Counted from the first letter of the stretch, positions 1 to 6,145 are shown. The stretch is 6,520 nucleotides of DNA from UBA4582 sp964228885 (GCA_964228885.1 CAXRCG010000018.1:1-6520); one strand, 5' to 3'. Numbers and translations: made by a program. The notes: generated by a model from the letters alone, not told the origin.

Positions 1-16
1 ACACATGTAAACTGAG

Positions 17-127
17 ATAATGTTCTTAGATTAATTCTTTGTAATTTAAATTTAGCAATAAGAATTTTGTGACGAAGTTTCTCACTTCCACGTCTGAAGA
101 TCATTTAAGCGTGCTATAATGTTCTTA
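17..127. repeat. 12-bp direct repeat, two copies 99 bp apart
   Basis: The 12-mer ATAATGTTCTTA occurs at 17-28 and again, identically, at 116-127. The second copy covers most of the proposed -10 hexamer of the first gene and its expected transcription start. The first copy lies upstream in the AT-rich leader. Possible readings are a duplicated promoter segment, two sites for one regulator, or chance in AT-rich DNA. The repeat is seen directly; any function is inference. Confidence 0.5.
92..127 (+). promoter_or_regulatory. Extended -10 promoter for the first gene
   Basis: TATAAT at 115-120 is a perfect -10 hexamer, preceded by TG plus one base (112-114), which is the extended -10 pattern. The hexamer 17 bp upstream (92-97, GTCTGA) is a poor -35 match, as extended -10 promoters tolerate. 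Transcription would begin near 127, leaving a leader of about 18 nt that contains the ribosome binding site AAGGAAAG (131-138) six bases before the ATG at 145. Confidence 0.6.
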
Positions 128-144
128 CCTAAGGAAAGAGCAAT

Positions 145-606
145 ATGTCCGTATATCAACGCATCACAACACAAGTAAATATTATGGGGATCGATCGTAC
201 GATCCACGGTATATGGGATTGCGTAAAACAGCGGCCGCACGACGAAGCGAATGCCTGGGCAATATATCAATATGATTGTTCAGCCGACTACTACTACCAA
301 AAAGTTAATCGCGTTGTTGAGTTTATGAATTTTTGCCATGACAAACTTATTCCAATAATGAAATTTGTTAATATAGAGTTCACGGCGTATCTCGAAAAAT
401 ACCGCAAGGGCGAGTTGGGTAACTCTGCCGCAACGCTGAGAATGCACGCTCTGGCGGTTCAGGAGTTCATGACCGCGATGCAGGAGATGGGCTTCTTAGA
501 TCATGTTGTCGAAACCCCTACAAATTTTCTAAGCCATGAACCCGCACATTATTTTTTGGCTTCAGTGAAATATTTTTTGGCTTTTGTGCTAAATAATAAA
601 AGTTAA
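145..606 (+). CDS. Hypothetical protein with recombinase N-terminal-like region
   Basis: This encodes 153 residues of unrecognised function. The start is well supported: ATG at 145 has AAGGAAAG six bases upstream and a good promoter just before it. No signal peptide or clear membrane segment is visible. Residues about 55-123 look helical and follow the pattern of the SAM-like core-binding domain at the N-terminus of tyrosine recombinases: a helix ending in AYLEKYRKG, then S-x-A-T-L-R-M-H, then a helix running into EFMTAMQEMGFLD. The catalytic half, with its R...H-x-x-R...Y residues, is absent, and the frame stops after 153 codons where an integrase would have 300 or more. The C-terminus ends in two copies of a heptad beginning YFLA. 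The next gene is 170 bp away with its own promoter, so the two are probably separate units. It could be an integrase remnant, a stand-alone DNA-binding protein, or an unrelated helical protein. Coding status is likely; the domain call is tentative. Confidence 0.7.
   Translation: MSVYQRITTQVNIMGIDRTIHGIWDCVKQRPHDEANAWAIYQYDCSADYYYQKVNRVVEFMNFCHDKLIPIMKFVNIEFTAYLEKYRKGELGNSAATLRMHALAVQEFMTAMQEMGFLDHVVETPTNFLSHEPAHYFLASVKYFLAFVLNNKS
550..591 (+). repeat. Diverged 21-bp tandem duplication at gene 3' end
   Basis: Two adjacent 21-bp units, 550-570 and 571-591, both begin with the identical 13-mer TATTTTTTGGCTT and then differ at four of the remaining eight bases. The length is a multiple of three, so the reading frame is kept and the protein carries YFLASVK followed by YFLAFVL. 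The stop codon follows four codons later (604-606). This looks like a slippage-type duplication within the last codons of the gene. Confidence 0.7.
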
Positions 607-664
607 GAAAAGAGGTGACTATACAAATATCAATAGTTGAACACTGCTAGTATATATATCGGAA

Positions 665-680
665 TTGTAATAGATTACAA
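665..680. promoter_or_regulatory. Perfect 16-bp palindrome, probable operator
   Basis: TTGTAAT (665-671), AG, ATTACAA (674-680) are perfect 7-bp inverted arms with a 2-bp spacer. It sits just upstream of the proposed -35 of the large cyclic-di-GMP gene, centred about 46 bp before the expected transcription start. That is a usual place for a dimeric regulator to activate or repress. The regulator family cannot be named from the site, and no regulator gene is visible in the window. Confidence 0.55.
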
Positions 681-682
681 AC

Positions 683-711
683 GTCATATACTGTTAAGCT
701 ATTGGTATAAG
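683..711 (+). promoter_or_regulatory. Extended -10 promoter for the c-di-GMP gene
   Basis: TATAAG at 706-711 differs from the consensus -10 by one base and is preceded by TGG (703-705), the extended -10 pattern. A weak -35 (GTCATA, 683-688) lies 17 bp upstream. Expected transcription start is near 718, giving a leader of about 60 nt before the ATG at 777. It is the best promoter-like element in the 170-bp gap, but the weak -35 keeps confidence moderate. Confidence 0.45.
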
Positions 712-776
712 AATTTGTTTCAGTAGTTTTTGAGACAAGTCGCCTGAAGTTGAGTTTTCTGTGCTGGACGACGCCT

Positions 777-3700
777 ATGCAGAACAATAAAATCATAACG
801 TGGCGCATGTTTGCTACATGGTGGCTTTCAATAGCTGTCTTGTTCTTTGAAGTTACCTCACTCATAATTAGCGATCAGTTAGCCTCAGTAGGCCTCGCAC
901 CCTGTCTATCGTTGCCTGTTTTGGTTACAGCATTTTTTGTTCGTCGGGTTGATCATTGGGTTTTTACGGCTCTCTGGTCCGCTGTATGTATGCTTGCTGC
1001 GCAAGCAATAATCTATCTGCTGGCTGTAGGCTCTCAACATACGCTCTTAGATACGACAAGAAGCTTGAGCACGGATCTATCATTAATCGGTTTGCACGTC
1101 ACTTCGGAGCTTGTATTGGCGGCAGGTATCGCTTTGTTGAGCAAGTATGTGGCGAGCGCTTCCTATGATGAAGCAGGTGTCCTTTGTTCCATTAAACTTG
1201 AAAGTATTTTTGGCTGGCACACCTTCACGTTCTTTGCAGCGCTCTCGATCTACGCTTATCTCATGCGCTCACTGGAGGTTGCTGTCAGCGCATCATTATT
1301 GGACACGACTATAGAAGTCTGGACGCGGCTGCTGTCTGACATATTGGTTATCTGCATTTTTCTGCCAGCGGCAATTGGGGCCGTTCTATCTTTAGTCGGT
1401 GCGCCCCGCTTAGAACCAGACATACGGCGGATTTGGGCCCTTGCGTTGGCTTACTCTAGCATGGTTGTATGCCTGTGTGCAGCCGTCGCCATTGGAATTA
1501 TCGAAACAGTCTCGTTGCTAATTATCTGTTTTTCCATCGTTACTATTTTGGGATTACTATCTTCCTCGCTTCAAGTATCGGGCCTATTGCTCTTATTGAA
1601 TTTCGCTGGCCTGTTTTTTAATACGCAATACATTGCGGTCAATGCCACTGAGTTGCTCATTACCACTTTAACAGCGTCTTTAGGAACACTTGTCGTCATG
1701 CTGCTCCGTCTGATTGAGCAGTTGAAGCTTAAAAAAGCGCATGCGCGGGCGGATCAAGAGGAGGTTTTAAAGGCTTTTGTTTATGACGGGCCTCAGTACT
1801 GGATTATTGAAGATAAAGAGTTCAAGATCAGGTTAATCTCGGAGAGCGCTGCGGAGCTGATTGCCGGGAAGCCAAGTGCTGAGTTGATCGGCAAGGACGC
1901 GCTTGAACACATCTGCCTAGAAGATCAAAAACAGTTTATGGCTGCACGCTTAGAGTGGGATGAGCGTCTCGAACGGGGTGAAACAGTTGTCTCCGATACA
2001 CCGCTGACGTTCAAGCGCGGAGAAGACACTGTTAAAGTAAGGGTTCAAGTCAAGCTGCTGCATCTGGCAAGTGGTGCACTGATGCGGGGCATAATCTTTG
2101 ATGATATCACAAAAGTTGAGCAGGCGCGCCAGCAGGCTGAGGACTATCTAAAGGCTGGGACAGGGGTCTTTCTAATCCAAAACGAACGCTTTGAGACGCT
2201 TTACGTGTCAGAAAAGGTGTTTGATTTTGTAAGCCAAGAAAGCGTGTATGCGATCAACTTTGGAGATGTGGGTAAGCGGCAAGCATCATTTCCTAGATTT
2301 GATAAAGATTATTGGATCACGCACAGAAAAGAGATTGAAAAACTCAAGATTGGCGAACTGTGGGAAAGCCCAGAGCCAGAAGCTTTGGTTACTCCTTCAG
2401 GCGAAGATCGCTACATAATTCGAAGGCGACGTTGGTTTGCAAGCAACAAGGAACGGTTGCTGTATACTGAACTTCAGGATGTTACAGATATTAGCAGGGC
2501 CCTAGGCATTGCTAATACATTCCTAGTCAGTCAATTGACGGCGTTCTCCATACAAAACGAAGATTTTTCTTTTTACTATGTTTCTACTGAATTCTTGCGG
2601 CTCTGCGATGTTTCTACCGCTGAAGAGATTGGCGACCCTGCAAAAGGCCTTTGGGAAAATCGAGATGAGGCTTTTATAAAAAAGAACAGGGAATCCCTTC
2701 TATCTCTTCCCACGGGTGAAATTAATGAGGAACCAACACCCTTTGTGTATGTCCAAGCCTCGGGTAAGAAATTATCCTTCAAGGTGAAGTCCAAATGGAT
2801 ATTGAATCCGGCTGGAGATGGGAGATTGTTAATTACAGCCTTTGAGGATGTCACTGCGATAGAAGAGCAACGTGCTCAACTTGACCATTTGAGAAAAACA
2901 GCGGAGCTGTATCTCGAATCTGGCATTAATGCCTATGGAATTCAAAATGAGAACTTTGACTATTTGTATCTTTCGAAAGCATTCATAGATTTAACAGGGT
3001 ATACGGTCGTCTCTATGCCGAACCATAAAGATTTTTATCTTGATTATGAACAACACAAAGCAAAAGAGCGGCGTAAAAAATTAGTCGATACTCCAAATGG
3101 CAAAATTGTTCATTCAGCACCCTTGCAAGTTCGAACTAAAGATGGAAATCTCTTGTGGTTGAGCCGCAGTGCGCGCTGGTTCAATGGAATTTCTGGTGAA
3201 AGATTATTGATGGTTTCCTTTGAGGACCAAACTGCTCTCACACAAGAGCGCGAAGTTACACAAAGTTTGATCAATAATAGCTCTGCCTTGATTGTGACCC
3301 AAACGAAGGATGGGGTTATTCACTCAGTGTCACAAGCTTTTGTAGATTTAATGGGCTATGAGCGTGATGCCCTGGTTGGGAAAGATTTGATTGATTTCTA
3401 TCATCCAAAAGATCAAGTGGCGGGACGCGCAGGACGCAAAAAATTCCATGAAGTAGGCCAGCAAGAGATTATAATTGAACGACGGCTGATCGACGCCAAC
3501 AATCAAACGAAAACGTTCATTCTGAACGCTCGTGCGTCAAATGTGAGTGCTGAATATGACGGTATCCTTACTCTGTCAGATATTACAGCCTTGAAGGATG
3601 CGGAAGAAAAACTGCGCCACCTCGTTGATCTTGACGAATTGACGGGCATTTACTCTCGTCGCGGCATGAAGCAACGTTTTGGGTCTGACCAGCGGTCTGA

Positions 3701-4928
3701 AGACTTTGGCTTGTTTCTGATTGATTTGGATCACTTCAAACTTGTGAATGATGCATATGGGCATGATACAGGCGACATGCTTCTAAAAGCGACTGCCAAT
3801 GTACTTGAAAGCCAAACGCGATCCGAAGGCAACTGTTTCCGCTTGGGCGGTGAAGAGTTTGCGGTGCTGCGCCCCTGGCGGGGTTGGAAGGATGCGCATG
3901 ATTTTGCGGAGAACCTGCGCGAGCTGATTGAGGCTAAATCGATTGAGAGCGTTGGTCGCAATGTTCAGCGCACAGCAAGTATCGGTGTTTCCTATCTTCC
4001 CGAGAGCGGAAGTATGAGCGACGCCTTGAGGCTTGCTGATATGGTCCTTCGTGAAGCGAAGGCCTTGGGTCGTAACCGCTCAATCCTTGCAAATGAGAGC
4101 ATGCTTGAGACACTGCGATCACGTGGGATGTTCATCCAAGCCAGTGAGTTGCAGCTTGCGCTTGAGCGGAGGGAGCTTGAATATTTTGTCCAACCGATTG
4201 TGAATGTGTCTGATACGAACACAGTTGGCTTTGAGGCACTTGTGCGGTGGTTCCTACCGTCAGGTGAATTGGTTGAGCCCAAGGAGTTTGTAGACTTGCT
4301 CTACCAAGTGATCCGCCAACCGCGCTATGCGCAGTTGAAGCTTGAGCTGCGCCGACAGGTTTTGGAGCAGCTGAAAGACTATCCTGAGTGCTATGTGAGC
4401 TTCAACTTCACGCTAGAACAGATCGGCTATCTCGGTGGGGCGCATGCGCTACATCGAGATATTCAATCGATCTTGGATCATCCTAATCGTCAAATTGTGA
4501 TAGAGCTTTCTGAGAAGGCCTTGCACGCACGTGTGAACGAAGATGTTTTGATTGAGGAGCTGTCGCAACTGCGGGCTTTTGGTTACAAGATTGCACTGGA
4601 TGATTTTGGTGTTGAGTCCAGCAACATCCAACGGCTTCAAAAGTACCCAATAGAAATTGTAAAGATTGATCGCAGTATGATCAGCGAAGTTACGACCTCT
4701 GAGTCAACACGCAAGATGGTTGGCTCACTTGCAGTGCTTTTGAAGTCGCTTGAGCTTGCCGTGACGGTTGAGGGTATTGAGACCCAAGAGCAGGCCGAGA
4801 TCATAAATGGTTTTGGTCTTACCATCCATCAGGGCTTCTACTACGGCAAGCCTGTTCTTCCGGCAGAGCTAGCCCGCGTGTCGCAGATTAAATTGGATGT
4901 GCCTATGATAACGACCCCGCAATCATGA
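777..4928 (+). CDS. Membrane PAS5-GGDEF-EAL cyclic-di-GMP signalling protein
   Basis: This encodes 1383 residues: a sensor predicted to make and/or degrade cyclic-di-GMP at the inner membrane. Residues about 12-315 hold roughly 8-10 hydrophobic helices. The stretch W-T-R-L-L-S-D-I-L...F-L-P (182-197) recalls MASE1 sensors, though divergent. Five PAS domains follow, at about 330-448, 456-575, 580-695, 710-822 and 829-945. PAS2-4 share an I-Q-N-E-x-F...Y-x-S signature and a RLL...[FL]-[EQ]-D-x-T ending. The GGDEF domain (about 948-1105) keeps DELTGIYSRRG, the metal and substrate motif DLDHFKLVNDAYGHDTGD, and the active site GGEEF (1024-1028). The inhibitory RxxD site reads RSEG, so product inhibition there is probably lost. 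The EAL domain (about 1118-1375) keeps FVQP, FEALVRW (EAL at 1153-1155), the Asn of SFNF, IELSE, DDFG, VKIDRS, VEGIET and HQGF. The loop after DDFG is VES where TGY is usual. All key catalytic residues of both domains appear present, so it may be bifunctional; net activity cannot be read. ATG 777 has a weak GGA ribosome site 8 bases upstream. TTG 750, nine codons earlier, and ATG 807 are alternatives. Confidence 0.93.
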   Translation: MQNNKIITWRMFATWWLSIAVLFFEVTSLIISDQLASVGLAPCLSLPVLVTAFFVRRVDHWVFTALWSAVCMLAAQAIIYLLAVGSQHTLLDTTRSLSTDLSLIGLHVTSELVLAAGIALLSKYVASASYDEAGVLCSIKLESIFGWHTFTFFAALSIYAYLMRSLEVAVSASLLDTTIEVWTRLLSDILVICIFLPAAIGAVLSLVGAPRLEPDIRRIWALALAYSSMVVCLCAAVAIGIIETVSLLIICFSIVTILGLLSSSLQVSGLLLLLNFAGLFFNTQYIAVNATELLITTLTASLGTLVVMLLRLIEQLKLKKAHARADQEEVLKAFVYDGPQYWIIEDKEFKIRLISESAAELIAGKPSAELIGKDALEHICLEDQKQFMAARLEWDERLERGETVVSDTPLTFKRGEDTVKVRVQVKLLHLASGALMRGIIFDDITKVEQARQQAEDYLKAGTGVFLIQNERFETLYVSEKVFDFVSQESVYAINFGDVGKRQASFPRFDKDYWITHRKEIEKLKIGELWESPEPEALVTPSGEDRYIIRRRRWFASNKERLLYTELQDVTDISRALGIANTFLVSQLTAFSIQNEDFSFYYVSTEFLRLCDVSTAEEIGDPAKGLWENRDEAFIKKNRESLLSLPTGEINEEPTPFVYVQASGKKLSFKVKSKWILNPAGDGRLLITAFEDVTAIEEQRAQLDHLRKTAELYLESGINAYGIQNENFDYLYLSKAFIDLTGYTVVSMPNHKDFYLDYEQHKAKERRKKLVDTPNGKIVHSAPLQVRTKDGNLLWLSRSARWFNGISGERLLMVSFEDQTALTQEREVTQSLINNSSALIVTQTKDGVIHSVSQAFVDLMGYERDALVGKDLIDFYHPKDQVAGRAGRKKFHEVGQQEIIIERRLIDANNQTKTFILNARASNVSAEYDGILTLSDITALKDAEEKLRHLVDLDELTGIYSRRGMKQRFGSDQRSEDFGLFLIDLDHFKLVNDAYGHDTGDMLLKATANVLESQTRSEGNCFRLGGEEFAVLRPWRGWKDAHDFAENLRELIEAKSIESVGRNVQRTASIGVSYLPESGSMSDALRLADMVLREAKALGRNRSILANESMLETLRSRGMFIQASELQLALERRELEYFVQPIVNVSDTNTVGFEALVRWFLPSGELVEPKEFVDLLYQVIRQPRYAQLKLELRRQVLEQLKDYPECYVSFNFTLEQIGYLGGAHALHRDIQSILDHPNRQIVIELSEKALHARVNEDVLIEELSQLRAFGYKIALDDFGVESSNIQRLQKYPIEIVKIDRSMISEVTTSESTRKMVGSLAVLLKSLELAVTVEGIETQEQAEIINGFGLTIHQGFYYGKPVLPAELARVSQIKLDVPMITTPQS

Positions 4929-5275
4929 GTGAAAGCATGTTGCGCGAAATAAGCCATTGTCAAAGAAACCTTAAATATTTTGAAGAGCTGGTGATCAAAC
5001 GTCCAACATGGGGCTTCGAATTCTTTATTGAAGAGAACAGAGAAGACCTGAAAGCACTTCGTGCTGCTTTCAGTAAGCTCTATGATAAAGACAGTAAGTT
5101 CCTTGATGAAGTAAGGGATAGATTAACTGAAATAGAACGTGAAAAACGTAAAAAAGAACGTAATAAAGCAAGTAATCTAGTACCCGAATACTTCAAAGTA
5201 TCATCTATTTCATTAATCCCTGATACTTTGCTGCACCTTGGGCCAATAAGACGTTGCAAGAGTTATGCGAAGTGA
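4925..5275 (+). CDS. Small charged helical protein, coupled to c-di-GMP gene
   Basis: This encodes 116 residues that I do not recognise. Its ATG overlaps the stop of the large gene as ATGA (4925-4928). There is no clear ribosome binding site, so translation is probably coupled to the upstream gene, which suggests a shared pathway. Residues 1-90 are mostly helical. About 62-83 (EVRDRLTEIEREKRKKERNK) is very rich in Glu, Lys and Arg and could form a coiled coil or long helix. No signal peptide, membrane segment or cysteine cluster is visible. The last 18 or so residues lose this character (LLHLGPIRRCKSYAK) where a different frame opens (5224-5376) with gene-like codons. The C-terminus may therefore be the product of a frameshift, and the intact gene may have run to 5376. 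Codon use is more AT-rich than in the end of the upstream gene. It may be an accessory of the sensor, but this is inference from position only. Confidence 0.6.
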   Translation: MSESMLREISHCQRNLKYFEELVIKRPTWGFEFFIEENREDLKALRAAFSKLYDKDSKFLDEVRDRLTEIEREKRKKERNKASNLVPEYFKVSSISLIPDTLLHLGPIRRCKSYAK

Positions 5276-5376
5276 TCGAAGAGCAGATGGCGAACCCTGA
5301 CTATGCTGTGGGCAAAGCGAGATCAATCATCCGTGAGTTTGTGCAAGAAGCCAAAGATAATGAAGATCAACACTGA
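5224..5376 (+). pseudogene. Out-of-frame 3' coding remnant
   Basis: Fifty open codons lie in a frame different from the overlapping gene at 4925-5275, from just after a TGA (5221-5223) to TGA 5374-5376. The translation is protein-like: it starts YFAAPWANKTLQEL, continues CEVIEEQMANPDYAVGKAR, then SIIREFVQEAKDNEDQH. It has no convincing start codon or ribosome site of its own; an ATG at about 5287 would leave only 29 codons. Its codons resemble those of the GGDEF-EAL gene more than the AT-rich codons of 4925-5220. The likeliest readings are the true C-terminus of the 4925 gene after a single frameshift between about 5224 and 5272, or the tail of an older gene whose 5' part was lost. I do not recognise the family. 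Confidence 0.5.
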
Positions 5377-5393
5377 CGCAGTGAGCATTGATC
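5365..5393 (+). other. Nested hairpin spanning the remnant's stop codon
   Basis: GATCAA (5365-5370) pairs with TTGATC (5388-5393), and directly inside it CACTG (5371-5375) pairs with CAGTG (5379-5383) around the loop ACG. This gives 11 paired positions with a 4-base bulge (AGCA) on the 3' side. A second TTGATC at 5396-5401 could pair with GATCAA instead. No T-run follows, so it is not a terminator by itself. It stands 26 bp before one and could help stabilise the transcript's 3' end. Confidence 0.4.
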
Positions 5394-5415
5394 GGTTGAT
5401 CATGCGAGCAGAAAC

Positions 5416-5450
5416 AAAGAGGACGCCTTGCTGGCGTCCTTTTTGCTTTT
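5416..5450 (+). terminator. Strong intrinsic terminator
   Basis: AGGACGCC (5420-5427), loop TTGCT, GGCGTCCT (5433-5440) form a perfect GC-rich 8-bp stem whose 3' arm runs into TTTTT and then GCTTTT. The A-rich 5' side (AAA at 5416-5418) could extend pairing into the T-run. It closes the rightward unit of the c-di-GMP gene and its small partner. It also lies 20 bp past the stop of the leftward gene at 5460-5828. Read leftward the stem is followed by CTTTGTTT, so weaker bidirectional function is possible. Confidence 0.92.
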
Positions 5451-5459
5451 AACTCTCAA

Positions 5460-5828
5460 CTACTCAAGACCCTGCCATGTGTTGATCCTCCAATCAAACA
5501 GAGTGACATGATGATCAGGCTTGCAGGCAAGCCAGAAGTTTATGTCCTGACAGGGCGGCACCAGTTTAGTTAATCTCTGATATGGATTATGGGTTTTGGG
5601 TGTGCCCCACATGCCCAAACCCTCTGCCTCTCCTTGGGCTTGTGTCAGTGCTTGGTGTATACCTAATTCTATTGATCTGAACCCGAATTGCTTTTGCAGC
5701 AAGATGTCAAAGACTTCAGGCCAATAAAGCACTCTGCCTTCTTCAACCACACGCTGCCAATAGGCGGCGATGATTGCATCCTCATAACTGAAGAAGCCAA
5801 CAAAGTTATGTACCTTATGTTTGGGCAT
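5460..5828 (-). CDS. Hypothetical protein, 122 residues
   Basis: I do not recognise this gene. It reads leftward from ATG at 5828 to TAG at 5460. An in-frame stop lies two codons before that ATG, so the start cannot be earlier. Only a loose G-rich stretch (GGGTATGGG on the minus strand) precedes it. The protein is soluble-looking, with no signal peptide or membrane helix. It is rich in aromatic residues and histidine: HNFVGFFSYEDAIIAAYWQR near the N-terminus, a middle part Q-K-Q-F-G-F-R-S, and an end L-F-D-W-R-I-N-T-W-Q-G. Two cysteines (in PPCQD and LACKPD) do not form a CxxC metal site. It stops 20 bp before a strong terminator shared with the converging unit. It follows the zinc-ribbon-like gene in the same direction after 101 bp and could be co-transcribed with it. 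Coding status is likely from its length, its protein-like sequence and the flanking terminator. Confidence 0.65.
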   Translation of the reverse strand: MPKHKVHNFVGFFSYEDAIIAAYWQRVVEEGRVLYWPEVFDILLQKQFGFRSIELGIHQALTQAQGEAEGLGMWGTPKTHNPYQRLTKLVPPCQDINFWLACKPDHHVTLFDWRINTWQGLE

Positions 5829-5880
5829 AGGCTACCCATACCCATCACGACTCCATGCGGTCTATGGAAAGTTTTACTTT

Positions 5881-5908
5881 ATCCACGGCTCATTTTAAAG
5901 GCGTGGAT
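5881..5908 (-). other. Hairpin between the two leftward genes
   Basis: ATCCACG (5881-5887) and CGTGGAT (5902-5908) are perfect 7-bp inverted arms around a 14-base AT-rich loop, with two further pairs possible inside after one mismatch. It sits between the stop of the upstream leftward gene (5930) and the start of the downstream one (5828). No T-run follows on either strand, so it is not a standard terminator. An operator, a partial terminator or an RNA-processing site are all possible. Confidence 0.35.
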
Positions 5909-5929
5909 GAAATGCAAGGTTATCCCCTA

Positions 5930-6145
5930 TTACTGATCAACTCTCGCCTTACAGACGAAATGTAACCTGAAGTCCTTATAACCTTTTTGACCACAGCGGG
6001 TGCAGCGCGCCCGATCTGCCACTTGGTAAATCGTGGTTTGTGGATCAAGCGTTTTAAGCAATTCCTTTACAGCCACCATCCCAGAATGGCCGCAATCGCG
6101 GAACAGGCTCATGTGGTTGTGCTGAATGGTTTGAAGCTTGGTCAT
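5930..6145 (-). CDS. Small zinc-ribbon-like protein
   Basis: This encodes 71 residues read leftward from ATG at 6145 to TAA at 5930. It has the shape of small alphaproteobacterial proteins with a CGH motif near the N-terminus and a CxxCG motif near the C-terminus. Here these are FRDCGHSG (Cys18, His20) and RARCTRCGQKG (Cys48, Cys51), suitable for binding one zinc ion. The middle (about 23-44) carries the usual valine/leucine pattern and the acidic turn LDPQTT. Such proteins are normally listed as hypothetical and no reaction is known to me. There is no signal peptide, so it is cytoplasmic. The ribosome site is weak. The frame stays open for at least 17 codons upstream without an ATG, but MTKLQTIQHNH fits as the natural start. 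A 122-residue gene follows in the same direction after 101 bp. The family resemblance is from memory, not from a search. Confidence 0.75.
   Translation of the reverse strand: MTKLQTIQHNHMSLFRDCGHSGMVAVKELLKTLDPQTTIYQVADRARCTRCGQKGYKDFRLHFVCKARVDQ

Noticed and set aside
750..776. TTG start nine codons upstream for the large gene
   Set aside because: It has no ribosome binding site at a workable distance and uses a rare start. ATG 777 has at least a GGA eight bases upstream. Not excluded.
2576..2854. 92-codon minus-strand frame inside the PAS region
   Set aside because: It lies wholly antisense to a clearly coding gene, shows no ribosome site, and its translation has no family-like features.
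3992..4282. 96-codon minus-strand frame inside the GGDEF-EAL region
   Set aside because: It is a serine- and arginine-rich translation antisense to conserved enzyme motifs, so it is a shadow of the coding strand.
5688..5936. 82-codon plus-strand frame
   Set aside because: It overlaps the leftward 122-residue gene and the gap beyond it, and has no ribosome site; the leftward reading is more protein-like.
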